From: Planctomycetaceae bacterium
Lineage (GTDB): Bacteria > Planctomycetota > Planctomycetia > Pirellulales > UBA1268
Direction of reading: 5' to 3'
Length of the DNA: 5,849 nt
NCBI GenBank assembly: GCA_947464585.1
Contig: CANHYS010000163.1
Coordinates: 1 to 5,849, forward strand
In this document: piece by piece, positions 1 to 5,849 of the stretch
Numbering within the stretch: the first letter of the stretch is position 1
Layout: each line of letters opens with the position of its first letter
Translations under genes and position numbers: made by a program
Notes under the pieces: model-generated
Told to the model about the DNA's origin: nothing
Databases searched by the model: none
Seen by the model: the letters and a program-made list of their open reading frames with translations, nothing else

Positions 1-1
1 C

Positions 2-406
2 AGCTTGGGAGAATGGCTCGCCAACGACTATGGCGACACCAATGTCGTGTCGACGACGTTCAACTACGATGGCAGCGATTCCACCGAAGCCCAGGCGGCC
101 TCCGGTGATTTCGGTGGCGGTGTATTCCACAAGAACGGGTCGACGTGGGAACTCACCGGACTGATGATCGGCGTTGCCGGCTTCTCTGGGCAACCCGATC
201 CCGAAGAGAACGCTGTGTTCGGCGACACGACGTTCGCGGCCGACCTGTCGTTCTACCGGCCGCAGATCATGGCGATCGTGCCCGAGCCGCACTCCGCGGT
301 GCTCGCCGCCAGCGGGATGGGCGGGATGGTGCTCTGGTTTTTGCTGCGGAGGGCCATGTCTCAGACGAGAACATCCGGCTCTCCATGCCCATCACGCATG
401 CGCTGA
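2..406 (+). CDS. Trypsin-like PEP-CTERM protein, C-terminal part, catalytic Ser replaced by Phe
   Basis: This is the 3' end of a gene entering from the left edge; 134 residues are visible and no true start is present. The segment DSTEAQAASGDFGGGVFHKNG followed by a W-E-L-T-G-L strand resembles the region around the active-site serine of secreted trypsin-like (S1/chymotrypsin-fold) proteins of PVC bacteria, where GDSGGG is expected. Here the serine position is Phe (codon TTC at 110-112), so the protein as read should lack serine-protease activity. The His and Asp of the triad would lie upstream, outside the window. The C-terminus has a PEP-CTERM sorting signal: VPEP, then a hydrophobic segment (about AVLAASGMGGMVLWFLL), then RR, which implies exosortase-dependent processing at the membrane. 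Unusually, 17 more residues follow the RR before the stop. The gene converges on the lactonase-LRR gene, with 15 bases between the stops. The PEP-CTERM call is firm; the protease-fold call rests on one motif region and is likely rather than certain. Confidence 0.8.
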   Translation, partial: SLGEWLANDYGDTNVVSTTFNYDGSDSTEAQAASGDFGGGVFHKNGSTWELTGLMIGVAGFSGQPDPEENAVFGDTTFAADLSFYRPQIMAIVPEPHSAVLAASGMGGMVLWFLLRRAMSQTRTSGSPCPSRMR

Positions 407-421
407 CGTATGGCTGGCAGT

Positions 422-2734
422 CTATTTGAATTCGAGCGTGGTCTTCGGGAGTAAGGCTCTGATTTTCGCCTGCGTCTCCGGGCTGAAGGGTTTCTTCGTC
501 GGAACGAGACGCAGAGACTTCAGGAAGGAGAAGGCCTGCAGCTGTGGCAGACGCTCGTCGGGTAGATCGAGGATGCCGAAGGAGAGTTCTTCGAGCTGTG
601 TCGCGCCGGCGAGCGCGGCTAGATCGGAGTCGGTGAGTGAAGTCCCTCCCAACTTGAGACGGCGGAGCGTGGGGATGGATTTGACCGTGGCGATGGCGTC
701 AGATGCCGGGGTGTTGACGCCATATTCGAGCGCCAGATATTCCACCGGTGTCTGGCCCAGATGCTTGACCAAGGCAGCCGTGGCCTTCGAGCAGCTGATC
801 TCCATCCCTTTGAGATGCTTCAGCTTTGTCAGGTGTTCGGCACTGGCATCGGTGATGAGCTTGGAGTGCCATAGCTTGATGAACTCGAGGTTGGGGAAGT
901 TCTCACACACGTAGCCCAGCCCTTCGTCATCGAGGCCGTTGCTGTGAAAGTTGATGGTTTTGAGTTTGGTCCAACCCTTGAACTGTGCGAAGCAATGGCC
1001 TGGGTAGCCAGCACCCCGCGGAGAAAACACTTCAATGTTTTTCAGGCCGGCAAGCTGTTCCCAGCCCGCATCGGTGGCTGCGCCAAAATAAGCCAGCTCA
1101 AGCTGCGTGAGATTGGGACAGTCGCTGAGCCGCTGGAACTGGGCCAGACTGACATCACCCAGCCTGCCGAAGCCGCTCACACCCAGCGTTTTCAAATTCC
1201 TGAGCTGAAGAAGCGGAGCCACCCAGGAGTCCTGGATTGCCGATGCCTCCAGCCTGACCGTTTCCAGGGAGGGAATGCGGCCGAGGTGCTCGACGAAGGC
1301 GGCATCGTAGGGGTCTTCGTTTCCCTTGCGACGGTCGTGGGCTTTCCCGCCCACAATGCGGGTATCGATCTGTGTCAGCGTGTCAAAGAGCCGGATGTCA
1401 CCGCCCGCTGCTTCTTTCAAGGCCTCGGGCGTGGTGTTGACCATTGTAAAGGTGCCCGGCGCTCTCTCGATCGTGCGGATGACGGCATCGACATGCGGGT
1501 GCCGCTCGGCGGCGGCAAGGATGGCGTCGGCGTGGTCGGTGAGTGCCTGCTTCAAAGCCGCATCGACCGTCTCGTTGATAGCAGCGTCAAGGTCGGCGCG
1601 TGAGGTGATCGTGGAAAGGTCAGGAGCGGCGGAGCGACGTGTTGCGCGGGTCAGGAGGTCCGAGATCTCTGCATCCCACGACAGGCTGGCCACCTTTTCC
1701 AACGCCCCCTCGGCTGTGATCCTGTAGGCCGAAAGCGTCGCCCCGGTGGTTGCGGAAACGAGGAGATACTTTCCGTCTGGCGACAGCGCCAACCCCCAGG
1801 GAATCTTGTCCGTCGGCGTCAGACCGAGCAACTCGGCCTGGCCGTCTTCCCGCACTCGGTAACGGACGATCCGGTCGAAATCCTGGCTGTGCCCGCGCAA
1901 TCCAGCGAAGATGAATCTGCCGTCCGCCGTGATCTCCAGGTCAGAGGCACTGAGGCCCTCCTTCGACATGCCTTCCGGCAGAATGGCGATGTCCTGGCGC
2001 AGGGCAAGTTGCCCGTCGGACAGACGTTCATAAGTGGAAAGGCCGAGGCCTTGTTCATTTGTGAAATAGACCATCGGCAACGTGGGATGATAGACGAGGT
2101 GACGCGGGCCGGTGCCGGGCGGTGGATTCGCATTGAGCGGATCGAGCGGAGTGACGGCCCCCGACGACGCATCGAAGCTGTATTGCAGGAGCGCCAGGTT
2201 GCCCTTCACGTAGGGTATGAAGAGGTACTTGTTGTCGGGCGACACCAGGACGCAGTGCGCCTCCTTTTTTCCTTCGTCAACGGTCGCCACAGCTTTTCCG
2301 GGTGTTCCGTCTTCACCAAGGCGATAGACATTGAGCCGCCCGTTTCCGTAGCTGACGCCGAAGAGAAATGCACCGCTGCGATCGAGGCTGAGGTAGGCGG
2401 CGTCATCATTCAGGTCTATGCGTTGGTGGCTCACATAGCTGCCGCTTCCCGCCAAAGTCACCACCGCCCCCGGCACCCTGCCCCGCTCGCCGCCTCTGCC
2501 CGAGACATAGAGCAACGGCTTCTCTGGATGCGCGGCAATGACCCGGCCGGGAAAACCCAGGTCCCGCTTTTCGGCAATCTTCAGTTCCAGGCCACCGTCC
2601 TCCTTGGGAACGGCGTCAACAATCCAAAGCGTCTGCGTGGTGCTGGAAGCCGCATAGACGCGAAAGGCCTCGGCGGCGAGGCCCGTGGCAGACATGCCGA
2701 AGCCAAGCAGAGCGGCGATCAGGATGCGTTTCAT
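422..2734 (-). CDS. Exported lactonase-type beta-propeller fused to leucine-rich repeats
   Basis: A 770-residue protein. Residues 1-22 form a signal peptide (MKR, a hydrophobic core, then A-rich GLAAEA), so export is expected. Residues 23-352 match the 6-phosphogluconolactonase-like (YbhE/Pgl, lactonase) seven-bladed propeller. Repeating blade ends of the form S-P-D-x-K-Y-L-F and L-S-P-D-G-K-Y-L-L are visible, along with GTGPRH (207-212) and a TNE motif (225-227), both typical of the family. Later landmarks have drifted: SNR-like reads GLR (278-280) and the PR of the last blade reads PW (312-313). Residues 353-487 are a helical, Ala-rich linker of unknown function. Residues 488-770 hold about 11 leucine-rich repeats with a 23-27 residue period (for example LRRLKLGGTSLTDSDL near 690-705). 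Single lactonases are about 330-380 residues, so this one is roughly double length. The start at 2734 is followed directly by the signal peptide, but no strong Shine-Dalgarno precedes it. A cytoplasmic phosphogluconolactonase role is unlikely; the substrate is unknown. The gene is transcribed divergently from the dihaem protein. Confidence 0.9.
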   Translation of the reverse strand: MKRILIAALLGFGMSATGLAAEAFRVYAASSTTQTLWIVDAVPKEDGGLELKIAEKRDLGFPGRVIAAHPEKPLLYVSGRGGERGRVPGAVVTLAGSGSYVSHQRIDLNDDAAYLSLDRSGAFLFGVSYGNGRLNVYRLGEDGTPGKAVATVDEGKKEAHCVLVSPDNKYLFIPYVKGNLALLQYSFDASSGAVTPLDPLNANPPPGTGPRHLVYHPTLPMVYFTNEQGLGLSTYERLSDGQLALRQDIAILPEGMSKEGLSASDLEITADGRFIFAGLRGHSQDFDRIVRYRVREDGQAELLGLTPTDKIPWGLALSPDGKYLLVSATTGATLSAYRITAEGALEKVASLSWDAEISDLLTRATRRSAAPDLSTITSRADLDAAINETVDAALKQALTDHADAILAAAERHPHVDAVIRTIERAPGTFTMVNTTPEALKEAAGGDIRLFDTLTQIDTRIVGGKAHDRRKGNEDPYDAAFVEHLGRIPSLETVRLEASAIQDSWVAPLLQLRNLKTLGVSGFGRLGDVSLAQFQRLSDCPNLTQLELAYFGAATDAGWEQLAGLKNIEVFSPRGAGYPGHCFAQFKGWTKLKTINFHSNGLDDEGLGYVCENFPNLEFIKLWHSKLITDASAEHLTKLKHLKGMEISCSKATAALVKHLGQTPVEYLALEYGVNTPASDAIATVKSIPTLRRLKLGGTSLTDSDLAALAGATQLEELSFGILDLPDERLPQLQAFSFLKSLRLVPTKKPFSPETQAKIRALLPKTTLEFK

Positions 2735-2772
2735 GGTGTCTGGAATCTCAGTAAAATGTGCCGGGGACCGTC

Positions 2773-2798
2773 CTATCCTTCATTCTTCGGACTATCCT
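2773..2798. repeat. Direct repeat CTATCCT x2, 19-bp period
   Basis: The heptamer CTATCCT occurs at 2773-2779 and again at 2792-2798, with starts 19 bases apart (near two helical turns), in the middle of the divergent intergenic region. The repeat is read directly from the sequence. It could be a paired regulator site or a chance match; a 7-mer twice in 117 bases is not strong evidence alone. Confidence 0.4.
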
Positions 2799-2835
2799 AA
2801 GCTTTCGAGTGCCGTGCGACGAAATTCTGGGCGAC

Positions 2836-2840
2836 GGAGA
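2836..2840 (+). promoter_or_regulatory. Ribosome binding site (GGAGA) supporting the start at 2852
   Basis: GGAGA lies 11 bases before the ATG at 2852 and 20 bases before the next in-frame ATG at 2861. The spacing favours 2852, although initiation at 2861 (MKPTITL...) would give an equally good signal peptide with Lys as its second residue. Confidence 0.5.
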
Positions 2841-2851
2841 CTACCGTCATA

Positions 2852-5305
2852 ATGACCGCCATGAAGCCCACCATCACCCTGATCACCGCGTTGCTTCTCA
2901 CTTCCAGCCTTGGCTTGGCGGGTGCAGCATGCGGGGCGGAACCGTTTGAAGCCTTCCTGGAAAAGCATTGCGTTCGCTGCCATGGCTCTCACAAGGAAGA
3001 GGGCGACGTGCGGATCGACCGGCTGTCGCGGGATTTCAAGGCGGGCGCGGACAGCCATCACTGGGCGGAGGTTCTCGAAAACGTCAACAGCGGCGAGATG
3101 CCTCCGGAGACAGAGCCCCGGCCAACACAGGCGGAGATCGCGGCGTTTGTCACGAATCTCGATTTCCTCGTCAAAGAGGGCCGGTCAGCTCGCATGGCGG
3201 CGCGGCCGGCGGTGGCGCACTATCGGCTCAGTCGCAAGGAATATCAGAACACGGTCTATGACCTGCTCGGCGTGCGGTACGATCCGGCCAAACCGGGCGA
3301 GCTGAACGAAGACACGCTCTGGCACGGGTTTGAACGCATCGGGTCGCAGCTTTCGCTCTCGCCGTCCCATATGGACCGCTATTACCGCGCGGCGGGGCTC
3401 GTCATCGACCGCGCTTTTCCGTCTTCGTCTGTGGCCGAGGCTCGCAACGTCAGGAAGACGGCGGCGGAGTTGCGTTACGGCGGCGGGAAGAGCCAGCAGG
3501 AGGCGCTGGACCGGTTCGGCATCAAGCGGCCTCTGCGCTACCTTCTCTTTCCCGGTACTGTCCGGAACGCGCTCTCCCCCAACTGGTTTGGAAAATCTGG
3601 TCCGGAACACAGCGGGCTCTACAAGCTGCGTCTTCAGGCCAGCGGAATCCGCCCGCCCGGCGGCCAGCCGGCCCACCTGAGCATCGGCAGGCGGACCGGT
3701 GAACAGACGGTGGATGGCCTCATCGAGTTTGACATCACCGCTCCAGAGGACAGTCCCAAGGTGTATGAGTTCGAGGTGTTTCTCGAGATGCCTGCGGATC
3801 TGGACTTCTGTGTGGTGGCCACCGATGTTGTGGACAGACGATCTGGCGGTGCACTCCGCGGTGCACTCGGCAGCGGGTCGTATATCTTTACACACAGCAG
3901 CGAGACCTCTCTCCTGAACCCGAACGCCCCGCAGATGTTCGACGGCAAAGGGAACGGCCTCTTCTCCACGGTGATCCTCGATTGGGTCGAATGGGAGGGG
4001 CCGCTGGTGTCGGAGCAGGAAAAAGCCCGCCGCAACAATCTTGTGCCGCCTGATGATGCGACGCCTGAGGCGGTCGCGGAGCATCTGCAACGCTTTGCCG
4101 AGCGGGCCTGGCGGCGGCCGGTGAAGAAGGAAGAGCTGGAGGATTACCTGCACGCCTACCACTCCGAACGCGAGGCGGGCGAGAAATCGGCCGACGCGTA
4201 TCGGCTCGCGTTGCAGGGCGTGCTGACCTCTCGACACTTCATCTACCTCGTCGAGGGCGACACCGCGGCCCGCGAACGGCTCACTGACTCGGAACTGGCC
4301 TCGCGGCTCTCATATTTCCTCTGGAGTTCGATGCCGGACGATGGCCTCTTCAAGGCGGCCCAGAGTGGCTCGCTGAACGGCGACGGTCTCCAGAACGAAG
4401 TGGACCGGATGCTCGCAGATGGCAAAGCCAGCCGCTTCGTCGACGACTTTGCGCGGCAGTGGCTGCAACTGCACCGCGTGGGCATGTTCCCGCCAGATAA
4501 GAAGCTCTACCCAGGCTACGACGACTGGCTCGAGACGAGCATGCGGTCCGAGGTGATCGAGTATTTCCGCGAGATCTTCGCGAAGAACCTGCCCATCGAT
4601 GCTTTCATCGATTCGGACTGGACCATGGCCAATGCCAGGCTCTGCGATTTCTACGGACTGCCGGAGCCGAAGGCCGACGGCTTCCAGCGCGTTTCCCTCA
4701 AGCCTGAGGATCATCGCGGCGGTCTGCTCACGATGGGCGCGGTGCTCGGGCTGACTTCAGATGGCACTCGCCACCGCCCGGTGCATCGCGGCGTGTGGCT
4801 CAGTGAGGCGATCCTCGGCAAGACGCCGCCGTCACCTCCGGCAAACGTGCCAGCCATCGAACCCAACCCGCCGGAGAACCCCAAGGCCACCCTGCGCGAA
4901 AAGATCGAGATGCACCGCAACGACGCGAACTGCGCCGCCTGCCATGCGAAGATCGATCCGCTGGGACTCGCCTGGGACAACTACGATGCCATCGGCCAGT
5001 GGCGCACTCGCGAGAAGGTGCCCGCGGGAGTTGGCGAGGACCCCTTGATCAATCCCGCTGGCTTGATGCCCGATGGGCGTGCCTTCAAGGATGCCACCGA
5101 GTTCAAACAGCGATTGCTTGAAGACCGCGACAAGGTTGCCCGGGCTTTCATCGATCAACTCTGCACCTACGGCCTCCGCCGCGTGCTGACCGTCGATGAT
5201 CAGGACGAACTGAAGACGATACAAGAAGAAGCGAAGAAGAACGATTACCGAGTCAGGGATATCGTGCGTGCGGTAGCGTTGTCGGAATTGATGAGAAAAC
5301 GCTAG
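2852..5305 (+). CDS. Exported dihaem PSCyt1/DUF1587/DUF1595/DUF1592/DUF1588/DUF1585 protein
   Basis: An 817-residue protein with a signal peptide (residues 1 to about 25-29). Domains in order: Planctomycete cytochrome C (PSCyt1) at about 32-105, with haem motif CVRCH at 40-44 and the typical NSGEMPP at 79-85; DUF1587 at about 123-189 ([18 protein letters not shown] and a GFERIG motif); a beta-rich middle region at about 225-385 with no family I can name; DUF1595 at about 407-468 ([10 protein letters not shown]); DUF1592 at about 477-604 ([16 protein letters not shown]); DUF1588 at about 611-718, with a second haem motif CAACH at 694-698 followed by [15 protein letters not shown]; and DUF1585 at about 745-817. 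Order and length match full-length members of the family. The two CxxCH motifs predict two covalently bound haems c and an electron-transfer role outside the cytoplasm; the substrate is not known. Cys27 lies near the cleavage site, but GAAC is a poor lipobox. The gene is probably co-transcribed with the DUF1552 gene 56 bases downstream. Confidence 0.95.
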   Translation: MTAMKPTITLITALLLTSSLGLAGAACGAEPFEAFLEKHCVRCHGSHKEEGDVRIDRLSRDFKAGADSHHWAEVLENVNSGEMPPETEPRPTQAEIAAFVTNLDFLVKEGRSARMAARPAVAHYRLSRKEYQNTVYDLLGVRYDPAKPGELNEDTLWHGFERIGSQLSLSPSHMDRYYRAAGLVIDRAFPSSSVAEARNVRKTAAELRYGGGKSQQEALDRFGIKRPLRYLLFPGTVRNALSPNWFGKSGPEHSGLYKLRLQASGIRPPGGQPAHLSIGRRTGEQTVDGLIEFDITAPEDSPKVYEFEVFLEMPADLDFCVVATDVVDRRSGGALRGALGSGSYIFTHSSETSLLNPNAPQMFDGKGNGLFSTVILDWVEWEGPLVSEQEKARRNNLVPPDDATPEAVAEHLQRFAERAWRRPVKKEELEDYLHAYHSEREAGEKSADAYRLALQGVLTSRHFIYLVEGDTAARERLTDSELASRLSYFLWSSMPDDGLFKAAQSGSLNGDGLQNEVDRMLADGKASRFVDDFARQWLQLHRVGMFPPDKKLYPGYDDWLETSMRSEVIEYFREIFAKNLPIDAFIDSDWTMANARLCDFYGLPEPKADGFQRVSLKPEDHRGGLLTMGAVLGLTSDGTRHRPVHRGVWLSEAILGKTPPSPPANVPAIEPNPPENPKATLREKIEMHRNDANCAACHAKIDPLGLAWDNYDAIGQWRTREKVPAGVGEDPLINPAGLMPDGRAFKDATEFKQRLLEDRDKVARAFIDQLCTYGLRRVLTVDDQDELKTIQEEAKKNDYRVRDIVRAVALSELMRKR
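3846..3869 (+). repeat. In-frame 12-bp tandem duplication inside the dihaem gene
   Basis: Bases 3846-3857 and 3858-3869 are identical at 11 of 12 positions (GCGGTGCACTC followed by C or G). The period is exactly four codons and encodes the doubled G-A-L of [12 protein letters not shown] (residues 331-342) in the unassigned middle region. It looks like a small slippage duplication that kept the reading frame. Confidence 0.7.
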
Positions 5306-5324
5306 CGCTCGTTCCCGGTTCTCA

Positions 5325-5362
5325 CCACGAGCCAATAACGAAGAATAAGGGGCCACGAGCCA
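5325..5362 (+). repeat. 10-bp direct repeat CCACGAGCCA flanking the DUF1552 Shine-Dalgarno
   Basis: CCACGAGCCA occurs at 5325-5334 and again at 5353-5362, 28 bases apart. The second copy ends on the A of the DUF1552 start codon, and the Shine-Dalgarno at 5347-5352 lies directly before it. The repeat is exact. It may be a small leader duplication or a regulator or RNA-binding site; nothing else in the sequence decides between these. Confidence 0.55.
5347..5352 (+). promoter_or_regulatory. Ribosome binding site (AAGGGG) for the DUF1552 gene
   Basis: AAGGGG sits 9 bases before the ATG at 5362, close to consensus apart from a G where AAGGAG has A. It fixes the start of the DUF1552 gene, and the leader that follows begins with the expected N-terminal pattern. 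Confidence 0.65.
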
Positions 5363-5849
5363 TGAACTATCTCTCCCAATCCTGGTTGATCAACCGCCGA
5401 CACGCGCTGCGGGCTATGGGAAGTTGCATCTCCCTACCCATGCTGGAATGCATGATCCCGCTCCGAGCGGCCGAGCAACAGGCCGCCACGCCTCGGCGCA
5501 GCGCCTTCATCTACCTGGCAAACGGCGTCCATTCGCTCAACTACCAGATCACCAAGCCGGGGAAGGACTACGAATTCTCGCGATCGCTGAAGCCTCTGGA
5601 GAAGCACCGCGACGTGATCACCCCCATCAGCGGCCTGCATCACCCGGGAGCCATCAGTCATCACCACAACTGCATTTCAGTCTGGCTGACGGGCGGAAAA
5701 CTCGGCCCTTCGGATCGCAATACGATCTCCGTGGACCAGAAGATGGCTGAGATCACGGCGCCGCACACCCGCTATCCATCCATGGAGGTCGCCCTCACGC
5801 AGGGCTCCCTCGCCTGGACTGCCGATGGGGTCCAACTTCCCGCGTTGCG
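5362..5849 (+). CDS. DUF1552 family exported protein, N-terminal part (runs off the window)
   Basis: The reading frame is open from ATG 5362 to the window edge, giving 162 residues without a stop. The N-terminus [20 protein letters not shown], followed by a hydrophobic [14 protein letters not shown] stretch, is a twin-arginine (Tat) type leader with the (R)RxxLRxxG...LPxLExM pattern typical of DUF1552 proteins. The mature part shows further family landmarks: [12 protein letters not shown] (46-57), [16 protein letters not shown] (79-94), an H-H-H-N stretch before a [15 protein letters not shown], and RYPSMEVAL. Tat export suggests a protein folded, perhaps with a cofactor, before leaving the cytoplasm; the family's activity is not established. 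It follows the dihaem DUF1592-type gene by 56 bases on the same strand, the conserved arrangement for this pair in PVC bacteria and also myxobacteria. Family members are usually over 400 residues, so more than half is missing here. Confidence 0.93.
   Translation, partial: MNYLSQSWLINRRHALRAMGSCISLPMLECMIPLRAAEQQAATPRRSAFIYLANGVHSLNYQITKPGKDYEFSRSLKPLEKHRDVITPISGLHHPGAISHHHNCISVWLTGGKLGPSDRNTISVDQKMAEITAPHTRYPSMEVALTQGSLAWTADGVQLPAL

Larger units (their letters stand above)
2735..2851. promoter_or_regulatory. Divergent intergenic region with presumed back-to-back promoters
   Basis: The 117 bases separate the divergent starts of the lactonase-LRR gene and the dihaem gene, so promoters for both must lie here or inside the neighbouring coding sequence. 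No good -35/-10 pair matching the sigma-70 consensus could be assigned. The best candidates are two TATCCT hexamers (4 of 6 against TATAAT) in the plus direction, both inside a direct repeat. No riboswitch-like structure or clear operator palindrome was seen. The promoter assignment is positional. Confidence 0.4.

Noticed and set aside
385..425. Possible bidirectional terminator between the convergent stops
   Set aside because: Only a weak five-base stem (CATGC/GCATG) is present, with no T-run on either strand.
174..914. Open frame of 246 codons crossing the convergent gene junction
   Set aside because: It overlaps the PEP-CTERM gene in another frame and then the LRR region in antisense; its composition is Cys/Ser/Arg-rich and unlike a real protein.
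944..1603. Open frame of 219 codons opposite the LRR and linker region
   Set aside because: Shadow of the lactonase-LRR gene; no recognisable protein features.
1889..2800. Open frame of 303 codons opposite the lactonase domain
   Set aside because: It overlaps the lactonase coding sequence in antisense and reads through the divergent intergenic region; no domain, signal peptide or ribosome binding site was seen.
2921..2935. Lipoprotein signal at Cys27 of the dihaem protein
   Set aside because: The residues before Cys are G-A-A; a lipobox needs Leu/Val/Ile at -3, so ordinary signal peptidase I cleavage is more likely.
3185..4237. Long antisense open frame (350 codons) opposite the dihaem gene
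   Set aside because: It lies wholly opposite a strongly recognised coding sequence; its product is Arg/His-rich with no recognisable motif, as expected of a shadow frame in GC-rich DNA.
5300..5307. Palindrome CGCTAGCG around the dihaem gene stop, as a possible terminator
   Set aside because: It has only four base pairs per arm, no loop and no T-run after it, and the DUF1552 gene follows at 56 bases, so termination is not expected.

Overview
The window looks like a chromosomal piece from a moderately GC-rich bacterium of the Planctomycetota/Verrucomicrobiota (PVC) superphylum. Three things point there. One gene is a Planctomycete-cytochrome (PSCyt1)/DUF1587/DUF1595/DUF1592/DUF1588/DUF1585 protein. 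It is followed on the same strand by a DUF1552 protein, a pairing typical of these phyla. There is also a PEP-CTERM-tailed secreted protein and a large secreted lactonase-type propeller joined to leucine-rich repeats. The sequence alone does not separate the two phyla.

Layout. (1) Positions 2-406, plus strand: the C-terminal end of a trypsin-like protein with a PEP-CTERM anchor. The catalytic serine of its GDSGG motif reads as phenylalanine (GDFGG). (2) Positions 422-2734, minus strand: a 770-residue exported protein with an N-terminal 6-phosphogluconolactonase-like beta-propeller, a linker, and about eleven C-terminal leucine-rich repeats. It converges on gene 1, with only 15 bases between the stop codons. 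(3) Positions 2735-2851: a 117-bp divergent intergenic region that must hold the start signals for both flanking genes. (4) Positions 2852-5305, plus strand: an 817-residue exported protein with two c-type haem motifs. (5) Positions 5362 to the window edge, plus strand: the N-terminal 162 residues of a DUF1552 protein with a twin-arginine type leader. It sits 56 bases behind gene 4 and has its own Shine-Dalgarno sequence, so the two are probably co-transcribed.

Working together (inference). All four products carry, or are expected to carry, export signals, so the locus serves the cell envelope or periplasm. The dihaem DUF1592 protein and the DUF1552 protein form a conserved but functionally uncharacterised pair, plausibly a redox module acting on an external substrate. 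The divergent lactonase-LRR protein could hydrolyse lactones made by such oxidation, but only its position and export signal support that link. No RNA genes, CRISPR arrays, insertion sequences or convincing terminators were seen, and no gene-free stretch exceeds 120 bases.
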